From NCBI GenBank assembly GCA_963747345.1, contig CAVVFA010000012.1:310001-374000 (forward strand): DNA of 64,000 nucleotides. Direction: 5' to 3'. This document shows, piece by piece, positions 37,790-46,532 of this stretch; position 1 is the first letter of the stretch; each line of letters starts with the position of its first letter. This DNA comes from GCA-2746795 sp963747345. GTDB lineage: Bacteria > Chloroflexota > Anaerolineae > Promineifilales > Promineifilaceae. The notes beneath the pieces are model-generated. The model ran no database searches. It was given only the letters and a program-made list of their open reading frames with translations, and was not told where the DNA came from. The position numbers were made by a program, and so were the translations under genes.

Positions 37790-39113
37790 CATGTCAACGA
37801 TACCGACGAAACGTACTGTGTTTGCTATTTGGCTGGGCTGGGCACTTATTATGCTGGCCTATTCTGTATTTGTGCCGGCGCGGTTTCAGTGTGCAGCGCC
37901 CTGACCGGGTTTTATCATGGACGGCTGGCTCAACGGCCGTTAGTGGGGAACAAGATCGACAAATATTACTTAAAAGACCCATTTCTCGAGCGCCAAGTCG
38001 CCTGGGACTCCGAATATTATCTGGCAATTGCTCTGGGTGGCTACGATGATCCCCATGTAGATCGCATCGGCGAATCGTTTGGCACCGTTTACGGTGGCAG
38101 TGGATTTTGGCCGTTTGTCATACCGAAGGGGTAATCAACGCCAAAGAAGGGGTTTCATTGAGCCATGCCTTTTTCCCATTTTATCCATTTGTCATGCGTA
38201 TATTGACCTTGCCGCTTTCTATATTTGGGCTAACACCTATTGGCACGGCGACTCTGGCTGGTGTCATCATTTCCTTGCTGGGTACGTTGGCCGCTGCGCT
38301 GGCTATTTTTGAATTAGGGCAGGCCAGGAATTGGGTGAAAATGGGGGACTGCGGGCCGCATTTTATTTGCTTATTTTCCCCAGCAGCTTTCTTTTTAGCT
38401 GTCGTGTATACCGAAGGGCTATTTCTGGGTTTGGCGTTTTCTAGTCTCGTGCTGACTGCGGCGTGGACATCTGGCCTGGGCGGCTTTGTTGGCGGTTTTT
38501 GCCACGTTTACGCGGGCGGCTGGTGTGGTATTGGTCATTCCTCTGCTCATGGCTTGGGTGCAGAATGGTAAGTGGCTGGATTTGGATTTGGAGTGGCGGC
38601 AGGTGTATTTTCAAGGGCTTGCCGTGGCGTGCCATTGGCAGCGCATTGATTGTTTTTGCGCCTGTTATTGCTGTTTGTGATCTGGCGTTTCTCTTATTTT
38701 GGCATGGCATTCAGCCGGGTAGAAGATGAATTTTTTGGGCGTGGTTTATTGGCATTACTACTACGTATTATTCCTGGCGTGAAGCGTTTGATAGTTTGTT
38801 TGGCGATAATCCGCAAACGGCCGTTTACTATCTCCTTGAATTCGCGGCCATTATTTTAGGGTTGACAGCCTGTATCACCGGCCTGCGCAAATATCCAGAT
38901 CTGGCCTGGTTTGGCCTGGCGGTCATCATACTTTCCTTTACCAGTGGCCCGGCACAAGGGATGCACCGCTATGTTTTGGCCGCGCCGCCCATCTACCTGT
39001 TCTTGAGCGAGCTGGGTCGAAAGCCTGCCTTTGACCGCGTGTGGACGATTGCCAGTATTTTATTGATGGGCGTGGTTGGCACGATGTTTATTTTTGATAT
39101 GTGGGCGGGGTAG
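37790..39113 (+). CDS. PIG-V-like mannosyltransferase (multi-pass membrane protein, frameshifted)
   Basis: Read over five or more indels (about 37900, 38105, 38335, 38460, 38625, 38720). The N-terminal helix (VFAIWLGWALIMLAYSVF) is followed by VAWDSEYYLAIALGGYDD, matching the Trp-Asp-X-X-Tyr-Tyr...Gly-Tyr motif of the PIG-V/GPI18 type (GT76-like) lipid-linked mannosyltransferases. SHAFFPFYPFVMRIL matches the Phe-Phe-Pro-X-Tyr-Pro motif, and GMHRYVLAAPPIYLFL the C-terminal Arg-Tyr motif. About ten hydrophobic segments are expected. It would transfer mannose from a lipid-phosphate donor outside the membrane. A synthetic enzyme inside a degradation cluster is unexpected. Confidence 0.72.
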
Positions 39114-39181
39114 ATGAGAGTAGCGACGTGGTGCGTAGTAGACGTAGAAAAACTGAACGTTCTACGCACTACGCACTATTT

Positions 39182-41887
39182 TTAATTTACGGCGTTTCTA
39201 AGCCATAAGCCAAATGGGAACAGCACATCTTCTGCCGTGATCGTCGTGAAATCTAACGGGAGTTGATCCACACTCAGCGGCCAGGTATAGGCGGTTTTGC
39301 CGGTGAATGGCTTGTCGCCAAACAGCACATCAGCCACGCCTTGCCCTTCTGTGCCGGGCAGCCAGGCCGCTACCAGTGCATCCCAATTGTCAATCTGGTC
39401 GGCAATCATCAGGGGGCGTCCCGATACGAGGACCACAGCGAGTTGGTCACAGATTTCAGCCATGCGGTTGATGGTGCGCAGTTCTTTGACGGGCAGGGCT
39501 AAGGTGGCGCTGTCGCCCTGGCCTTCGGCGTAGGGCAGTTCCCCGACCACACCGAGGCAGATCATGGGTTCATCGCCAGGTACTTCATCAAACTGCGCGA
39601 ATTTGTCATAGATAACGGCCGTTTCCGCCGAAACCGTATTTTGCACAGCTTCCAGAATCGTGGTGCCAGGCGTAATGTCACCTTGCTTACCCTGCCACGT
39701 AATCGTCCAGCCGCCAGACTGGATGCCGATGTCGTCTGCCGCGGCACCAGCCACATAAAGCGTGGGCATGTCTTTGGCAAATGGCAGTACATCGCCGTCA
39801 TTCTTCAGCAGCACTTGAGATTGTGCCACTGCTTCACGCGCCACAGCCCGATGTTCGTCAGAGCCAACCAGTGGCAGAAATTCCGGGTTGGAATAGGGAT
39901 GTTCAAACAGACCCATCTCAAATTTCACCTTCAGAATATTGCTCACGGCCTCGTCGATGCGTTCCATCGACACATCACCCGCTGCCACGGCCTGGGTCAG
40001 CGCGTCGATGAACATAGCCGCATTGTAAGGAACCATGTTCATATCTACCCCGGCATTGATGGCTTGCACAACGGCCGTGTAGAAATCAGGATCAACCTGG
40101 TCAATACCCGCCCAGTCAGACACAATGAAGCCGTCAAAACCGAGTTCATCAATCAATACATCATTGATGAGATAATCTTGACCGTGCATCTTCATGCCGC
40201 CCCAACTGGAGTAAGAAATCATGATATTTTGCGCCCCCGCCTCAATCACGGCCGCATAAGGTGGCAGATGAATGGCGCGGAGTGTGTCTTCATCAATGTC
40301 GGTGACACCCTGGTCGATCAGGTAATTGTTGGTGGTAGAACTGCCCCAAGCCGTGCCGCCATCACCCACAAAATGTTTGGGTGTGCCTAGCACCGTGTCT
40401 GGTGCGGCTAAATCATCCCCTTGCAGCCCTTGCAAGTAAGCGGTTGCCAACGAGGATACGATGTCGGTGTTTTCGCTGTAGCCTTCGTAGGTGCGGCCCC
40501 AGCGAATATCTTGCGGAACCATCACGCCCGGCGCGTAGTTCCAGTAGATGCCAGTGGCGATCATTTCTTTCGCCGTGACCTGGCCGATTTCTGTCATCAG
40601 CTCTGGATTGTTAGCCGCGCCGAGGCCGATGTTGTGCGGGAAGATGACGGCACCAACCAAGTTGCTGTGTCCGTGAACCGCATCCACGCCGTAGATGATG
40701 GGAATATCAAGCCGGTTTTGCAGGGCTAAATCCTGGAAGCCATCGACCATTTCCGCCCAGGCTTCGGCTGAATTGTCGGCTGGTGAACCGCCACCACCGC
40801 TCAACACACCCCCAATGAAATGGGTGGTGAAGGAACTCTCGTTGACGCTTCCTTTTTCGAGCAGGGTCATCTGGCCTAGTTTTTCTTCCAGGGTCATGCG
40901 CGAGAGCAAATCAGCAACCCGTTCATCCACTGGCACATCGGGTTGGCGGTAGGGTGCATTGAGATCTTCTGGCACGACGGTGGGGATAGGTGTGGGGTCA
41001 GGCAGGATAGCGACCACGCTTTCTTGCCCAATTTCATAGAAAACCAATTGTCCAAAGACGCTGGGGTTTTGGTAAGAACTGTCGCCGGTGTCGGCGGCCG
41101 ACCAGATGGCTTTGAGATTGCGTCCATCTTCGTTGCCACCGTTTAGATGCGCTTGGAAGCCGATGGTATTGCCATGGGTGGCGGGGATATTCCAGACATT
41201 ATTGCTCAAGGGGACAGCTAGTTCGATGGCATAGCCTTCGTCTGTTTTAACGACGATGGCTTTTGCGTCTGTGGTCTCGACCTGGGTGCCGCTGAAGATG
41301 AATGCTTCTGGGGCAACACCAATATTGACGGGCGGGACGGTGATTTGGGCCACACCACTGACGTATTCTGTTAGTTCCAAGTCACCAGCCGCGTTGATAT
41401 AAAATTCGACAGAATCTTCATTCCAATAATTGATGTCATGCTGGCCGCTGACGACAGCGGGGTCTACTACATCGGCCATCATATAGAGATACTCACCATC
41501 AGAAGCAGCGGCAAAGGTCATGGTGGTGTCCCAGGCGACGGTTGAGGTGTCGGGAATGGTGACGGTGGGCACGCCTGCCCATTCGCTCAAGTCACCATCC
41601 AGGGTGATGGCGACGGGGAAGGGGGCGTTGTAGACTTCTTTGAAGGTGCCTTCTGGGACGAGGAGGTCACTCATGGCGACTTCTTCTGTTTCTGGCTCGG
41701 CTGTTGGTTCGGCCGGCGCTTCTGTAGGCGCAACGGTTGCGGTGGGGGCGACGGTGTTGGTTGGTTTGGCTCGGCTGGTGGGGTCAACGGCCGGGGCTTG
41801 TGTTGGTGCTGGTTCGCTGCCGCCGCAGGCTGCCAGCAAGGCCAGCAGTGCGATGATGATGAGTAGTTGAATTTGTTTTTTCCACAT
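39182..41887 (-). CDS. Secreted GH3 beta-glucosidase lipoprotein with CBM9-like domain
   Basis: 901 residues, intact. The lipoprotein signal ends LLAAC. A Thr/Ala/Pro/Glu linker leads to a CBM9-type sugar-binding domain (about 85-285: ITLDGDLSEWAGVPTVTI, YWNEDSVEFYIN, NTIGFQAHLN). The GH3 N-domain (LLSRMTLEEKLGQMTLLEKG, YGVDAVHGHSN, the conserved PKHFVGDGGT) has the Asp nucleophile in GFIVSDWAGID. The C-terminal GH3 domain begins AVAQSQVLLKNDGDVLPF. It resembles ExoP-type beta-1,3/1,4-glucan glucohydrolases. Probably anchored outside the cell to produce sugars for the transporters. Confidence 0.93.
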   Translation of the reverse strand: MWKKQIQLLIIIALLALLAACGGSEPAPTQAPAVDPTSRAKPTNTVAPTATVAPTEAPAEPTAEPETEEVAMSDLLVPEGTFKEVYNAPFPVAITLDGDLSEWAGVPTVTIPDTSTVAWDTTMTFAAASDGEYLYMMADVVDPAVVSGQHDINYWNEDSVEFYINAAGDLELTEYVSGVAQITVPPVNIGVAPEAFIFSGTQVETTDAKAIVVKTDEGYAIELAVPLSNNVWNIPATHGNTIGFQAHLNGGNEDGRNLKAIWSAADTGDSSYQNPSVFGQLVFYEIGQESVVAILPDPTPIPTVVPEDLNAPYRQPDVPVDERVADLLSRMTLEEKLGQMTLLEKGSVNESSFTTHFIGGVLSGGGGSPADNSAEAWAEMVDGFQDLALQNRLDIPIIYGVDAVHGHSNLVGAVIFPHNIGLGAANNPELMTEIGQVTAKEMIATGIYWNYAPGVMVPQDIRWGRTYEGYSENTDIVSSLATAYLQGLQGDDLAAPDTVLGTPKHFVGDGGTAWGSSTTNNYLIDQGVTDIDEDTLRAIHLPPYAAVIEAGAQNIMISYSSWGGMKMHGQDYLINDVLIDELGFDGFIVSDWAGIDQVDPDFYTAVVQAINAGVDMNMVPYNAAMFIDALTQAVAAGDVSMERIDEAVSNILKVKFEMGLFEHPYSNPEFLPLVGSDEHRAVAREAVAQSQVLLKNDGDVLPFAKDMPTLYVAGAAADDIGIQSGGWTITWQGKQGDITPGTTILEAVQNTVSAETAVIYDKFAQFDEVPGDEPMICLGVVGELPYAEGQGDSATLALPVKELRTINRMAEICDQLAVVLVSGRPLMIADQIDNWDALVAAWLPGTEGQGVADVLFGDKPFTGKTAYTWPLSVDQLPLDFTTITAEDVLFPFGLWLRNAVN

Positions 41888-41913
41888 AAGAACTTCTCCT
41901 CTAAATTGGTGGT

Positions 41914-41998
41914 TTTCCCCTCTCCCCAGCCCTCTCCCAAAGGGAGAGGGAGCCTGGCTTCCCCTCCCCTTGGGAGGGGATTGAGGGGAGGGTGGAAA
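41914..41998. repeat. CT/GA-rich inverted repeat
   Basis: Pyrimidine-rich CCCCTCTCCCCAGCCCTCTC is followed by AAGGGAGAGGG, then CCCCTCCCCTTGGGAGGGG and GAGGGGAGGG. Several overlapping hairpins are possible between the two GH3 genes, and they may act as a terminator or an RNA-stability element. Confidence 0.55.
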
Positions 41999-42003
41999 GC
42001 TTA

Positions 42004-44656
42004 TTATGCTGCCTGTAAAGCAGCGTCAATTTCTGCCAGTTTTTCGGCGGTGAGTAAGTCGGGCGCGAAGGGGGCAATTTCCGCTAAGGTCATGGACATA
42101 GCCATGCTCAGTTCGGGATTGTCAAGTGCGGAGCCGAGATGTTGTTTCAAAACGGCCGTTCCCTTTTCAGAAGCCAGCAGCGTTCCCAAACTCATCTCAA
42201 TACTCAGCACACTGTTCGCATCACCTTCCCACTGGAAGGTGGTTTGGCAGCGAATATCACGCGACGATGCTCCCACCAAGACCTCAAATTCGCCGCTTTC
42301 TGTCACCCAGTCGGAAACCTTGGGATCAAAGATAGGCGAGTGATTGACGGGTGAGCGGCAGGGTGACGGTTTTCGTTTCGCCCGGTTCCAGGCTCACTTT
42401 GGCGAAGGCTTTGAGTTCTTGTAACGGCCGTACCAAGCGGCTCACGACATCATGCACATATACCTGCACGATTTCTTGTCCAGCCATGCTGCCGCTGTTG
42501 GTCACATCCACGCTGACGACGATTTCGTCTTCTTCGCCAAACGATTCGCCGTTCAAGCGCAAATTATCGTAGGTGAAGGTTGTGTAAGACAAGCCATGTC
42601 CAAAGGGGAACAGCGGCGCAAGCTCTTTTTTGTCATAGTAACGGTAGCCGACGAACAGCCCTTCGCCGTAGAGAACTTTGCCGTTTTCGCCGGGGAAGTT
42701 GATGAATGCGGGATTGTCTTCGTAGCGTACGGGGAAGGTGGTGGGCAGTTTGCCGGAAGGCGACACGTCACCAAAGAGGAGGTCTGCCAGGGCGTTGCCC
42801 GTTTCTTGCCCCGCGTACCATTGTTGCATCACGGCGGCTACTTCATCAATCCAGGGCATGGTCACGGCCGAACCGGTGTTTACCAAGACGATGGTATTGG
42901 CATTGACGGCCGCCACCCGTGCAATCAACTCGTTTTGTTTGCCGACCAGTTCCAGGTCTGGGCGGTCAAAGCCTTCTGATTCCCATTCGCGGTTGAGACC
43001 GGCCACTACGATTACAACATCAGCCACTGCGGCGGCGTTAACGGCCGTTTGGATGGGATCGTCGGGCAAAGCTGGCGGGCAGCTAATACGCATCATGCGG
43101 AATTGGGCTTGCGGACTGGTGATAAACTCGATAACCAGATCATAGGACTTACCAGCAACCAAATCAACCGAGCCAGAAGCCGTTCCATATTGGGTTTCTT
43201 CTGTCCATTTAGCCACGACTACCTCGCCATTGACCAACAGACGGCTTTGGCCGATACCGGAGAGGTGGAATTCGTAGCTGCGGGTTTCTGGTACATTGAG
43301 GGTGGCGCTGAGTCGTGCGGAGAAATTGGACGGATTAACGTAGGGATCGACTGCCCCCCAGTAAGTTGAGAGTGGAGTTTTTGATGACTTGCGTATGAAC
43401 GGGATCACCAGCTAATTCCAGCCCATCAAAATATTCCAGGGTGAGGCCGGGGGTGCCATCAACGGCCGTTAACCAATCAATATCTAACAACGGCGGCTCT
43501 TTGTAGACGGGGGTGCCAATCTCGTAATTCACGGTGGCGGCATCACCCACACGGTTGCGGATACCATCCAGCGGTGAGACCACGTAATGGGGATTCACCT
43601 GCGAACTTCCGCCGCCCATAATTTGCGCCCATTTCGCGTTTTCGCCAATGACGACGATTGTTTTGGTCTCGTCTAAATTGATGGGCAGGACATTGTTTTT
43701 GTTTTTGAGCAGCACCATCGCTTCAACGGCCGTTTTGCGGATAAGCTGTCCGGTGTTCTGGTTTGTCGATGGCTTGTTCGGGGGCCAGTTCAGGATTATC
43801 AAAGACACCCACTCGCGCCAAAATGCGCAGCAGGCGGCGGGCTTTGTCGTCGATGTGGCTTTCTTCTATTTCGCCAGCTTCCACAGCGGCGAGAACTTTT
43901 TCAGCATCCATCCAGCGAGCCTGGGCCAGGCATTTCCAGGTCTAAATAGCCGCCCGGAACCCCGTCTGAATAGGTGCCATACCAGTCGGACATAACCAGA
44001 CCATCAAAACCCCAGCGTTCTTTGAGGATGTCGTGCAAGAGCCAGTCGTGTTCGCTGACGTGAGTGCCGTTGAGCCGGTTGTAGCCGCTCATGATGCTCC
44101 ATGGCTTGGCGTTTTCCAGGGCAATGCGGAAGGGTTCCAGATAGATTTCATGTAACGGCCGTTCTGTCACTTCAGAACTCATCGAATTGCGTTCAAATTC
44201 CTGATCATTCGCCACAAAATGTTTGATACACGCCGCCACGCCATTGCCTTGCAGCCCGTTGATATAGGCGGAGGCTAATGTCCCGCTCAAAAAGGGGTCT
44301 TCCGAATAACATTCAAAATTACGCCCGGCATTGGGTGTGCGGTGAATATTAACGGTAGGCGCTAACAGCACATGCGCTCCTTTGGCCTTCGTTTCCTCCG
44401 CCAATGCCCCCCCGACTTGCTCAATGAGGGCAGGATTCCAGGTAGCACCCATCGCCATGCCAATGGGGAAATCGGCGCTGGTGGGGCCGGTATTGCCATC
44501 TTGCCCCCGCGCTCCATTAGGGCCATCCGTCACTTTGAGCACGGGAATCCCCACTCGTTCGACAGCCATGGTGTGCCACATATCGGCCGCCGCCAGCAAA
44601 GACACTTTTTCGGCCAGTGTTAATTCACTTAACTTTTCTTCTACAAATTTTTCCAT
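42004..44656 (-). CDS. Intracellular GH3 beta-glucosidase with PA14 and Fn3-like domains (several frameshifts)
   Basis: Starts at ATG 44656 (GGAG upstream); no signal peptide. LSELTLAEKVSLLAA and KVTDGPNGARG open the GH3 N-domain. AACIKHFVANDQEFERNSM and GFDGLVMSDWYGTY (Asp nucleophile) follow. The frame changes near 43910, 43750, 43375 and 42320. The C-domain (AVEAMVLLKNKNNVLPI) is interrupted by a PA14 domain (GLTLEYFDG, SYEFHLSGIGQSRLLVNG), and a fibronectin-III-like domain (QEIVQVYVHDVVSRLVRPL) is next. A 100-residue extension ends at 42004. This architecture is typical of bacterial beta-glucosidases with PA14 inserts. Divergently transcribed from a LacI regulator. Confidence 0.9.
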
Positions 44657-44741
44657 TTGGATTCTCCACGCTCCACGATAAAACATGTATAAAACTTATT
44701 ATCGATTATCGCTTTGATAGGATGTGACTTGTGCTTAATCC

Positions 44742-44755
44742 TGAAAGCGATTTCA
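44742..44755. promoter_or_regulatory. LacI/cre-type operator, GH3 side
   Basis: TGAAAGCGATTTCA is a near-palindrome with central CG and fits the consensus TGWAANCGNTNWCA of LacI-family operators. It lies about 90 bases upstream of the GH3 start in the divergent promoter region (44657..45041), in which no gene is visible. Confidence 0.7.
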
Positions 44756-44978
44756 TGTATGGTACAAGCAGGGAAATTATTTGTCAATGAAAATCAATGT
44801 AGTCATAGGGTGGGTTAAAGCCGCCGATTTTCTTTTTGAGAAATCAGCCCTTTTCTCGACTGCTTGAGTTTGTTTTTGAAAGAAATAATGAGGAGCAAAG
44901 GCTCAGATGTTGGAAGTATTTTAGACTACTTTTGGGCAAATCCGACATATTTGTCGTAAAATGACAATCATTCTATTA

Positions 44979-44992
44979 TGAAATCGCTTTCG
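44979..44992. promoter_or_regulatory. LacI/cre-type operator, regulator side
   Basis: TGAAATCGCTTTCG is the inverted form of the site at 44742 with one change, about 50 bases before the LacI start. The pair could support looping and joint repression of both divergent genes. Confidence 0.7.
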
Positions 44993-45041
44993 TGTAGGCG
45001 ATAGTCGCAAATAAGCGATAGCCACCACAACAAGGATAGGT

Positions 45042-46061
45042 ATGCAAAAGGAAATGAAGGTAACCATTCAAGATATTGCCCGTGAGGCGCAGGTTTCACC
45101 GAGCACCGTTTCCAGAGTCCTGAGTGGTAATGCGCCTGTCGCCCCGTCGAAACGAGAAGCGGTGCTGGCGGCGATTGAAGAATTGGATTATCGCCCCAAT
45201 GTATTTGCCCAAAGTCTCGCCAGCGGGCAATCATTGACGATTGGTGTTCTGACTCAAAATTTTGGCAGTCCGTTTTATGATGGCATTCTCTCCGGCATTT
45301 TGCAAGCGTTGGAATCAACTTCTTATTCCCCAATTTTTGGAGACGGACGGTGGCAAACGGCCGTTGAGAAACGTGCCATCCAAACCCTCCTTGATCGTCA
45401 GGTAGATGGTCTCATTGTGGTGGGCGGCTTAAGTACAGAGGCTGAGATGCTGGCCTATGCGCAGCAGGTGCCGCTGATTGTGGTCGCCCGCAATATTCCA
45501 GGCATGGAGGCGCAATGTCTGCATGTAGACAATAAAACGGCCGCCTACAAGGCCACTCGTTATTTATTGGAAATGGGACATCGCCATATCGCCCATGTGG
45601 CTGTGCCCATGTATTATGGCGGCCCGATTACGGATGTTTATCAACGCTACCAGGGCTACTTACAAGCGTTAGCGGAATATGGCATCGAGCCAGACCCGCA
45701 GCTTGTGGTGGAAGGCGATTTATCGCGGCAATCGGGTTTGATGGCATTGGAGACGTTGATGGGCAGAGAACGGCCGTTTACCGCAATTTTCGCCACCAAT
45801 GATCAGATGGCAACGGGTGTTCGCCTGGGGCTGCATCGACGTGGTTTACGCGTGCCAGAAGATGTATCCCTCATTGGCTTTGATGACGAATCAATCACCG
45901 CTTACCTCACTCCGCCGCTCACCACAGTGCGTCAACCTGCCCTTGAAATGGGACTAGCGGCCGCGCCCGCCCTCATAGATTTAATCAACGGCAAGCAGCA
46001 AACATTTGCTGTTTTTCAGGCTGAACTGGTCGTTCGTGAATCCGTGGCTCACCGTCGCTGA
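45042..46061 (+). CDS. LacI-family transcriptional regulator (GH3-linked)
   Basis: 339 residues, intact, AAGGAT before the ATG. The DNA-binding part reads TIQDIAREAQVSPSTVSRVL. The effector domain contains IGVLTQNFGSPFYDGIL, the dimer region and SLIGFDDESITAYLTPPLTT. Paired operators at 44742 and 44979 share its promoter region with the GH3 gene, so autoregulation and control of the hydrolase are likely. It is a different subfamily from the regulator at 23305. Confidence 0.93.
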   Translation: MQKEMKVTIQDIAREAQVSPSTVSRVLSGNAPVAPSKREAVLAAIEELDYRPNVFAQSLASGQSLTIGVLTQNFGSPFYDGILSGILQALESTSYSPIFGDGRWQTAVEKRAIQTLLDRQVDGLIVVGGLSTEAEMLAYAQQVPLIVVARNIPGMEAQCLHVDNKTAAYKATRYLLEMGHRHIAHVAVPMYYGGPITDVYQRYQGYLQALAEYGIEPDPQLVVEGDLSRQSGLMALETLMGRERPFTAIFATNDQMATGVRLGLHRRGLRVPEDVSLIGFDDESITAYLTPPLTTVRQPALEMGLAAAPALIDLINGKQQTFAVFQAELVVRESVAHRR

Positions 46062-46177
46062 TTTTTCATCGTTATCGTTGATGCTTAAAATAACAAAGTA
46101 ATGCCTGTTGAATCAGATTCCGTTCGCGTTTACAATTTAAGAAATTAGCCGATCAAGTTGGAAAAGGGGTTTTACCG

Positions 46178-46453
46178 ATGCAAGAAACAACATTTAATAT
46201 CCAGGTATCTTCTGATTTACTTGGTTTTGGGGTGAATCAGGAACAAATCCAGCAAAACGTTAATGAATGGTTGGTTCTTTCCTTGTTTACAGAAGGTCAT
46301 ATCTCCTCTGGAAAAGCAGCCAAACTACTAGGAATTTCCCGAATAGCCTTTTTAACCCTACTTCGCAAACGTGGCATTGCTTACATTGATTTCAATGAAG
46401 AAGAGTTAGCAGAAGAATTGGCTACTGTTAATGCGTTGAATCTACAAAAATAA
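46178..46453 (+). CDS. UPF0175 family small DNA-binding-like protein
   Basis: 91 residues. A helix-turn-helix-like segment, GKAAKLLGISRIAFLTLLRK, is followed by the acidic tail IDFNEEELAEELATVNAL, the pattern of the UPF0175 family, members of which act as antitoxins or archaeal transcription factors. No PIN-type or other toxin gene is adjacent, so it is an orphan here. AAAAGGGG lies a few bases before the ATG. Confidence 0.8.
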   Translation: MQETTFNIQVSSDLLGFGVNQEQIQQNVNEWLVLSLFTEGHISSGKAAKLLGISRIAFLTLLRKRGIAYIDFNEEELAEELATVNALNLQK

Positions 46454-46532
46454 TCGTTGTTTCCCCTCTTGTCATCTCTCCCTCCCAAAGCTAAACTCCT
46501 TCTGATTTAATTTTTTCAGGAAGGAGTCCCCC

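Noticed and set aside
23305..46061. Integrated mobile element carrying the glycan island
   Set aside because: No integrase, transposase, attachment-site duplication or change in the density of the AACGGCCGTT motif large enough to mark borders, apart from a few genes poor in the motif.
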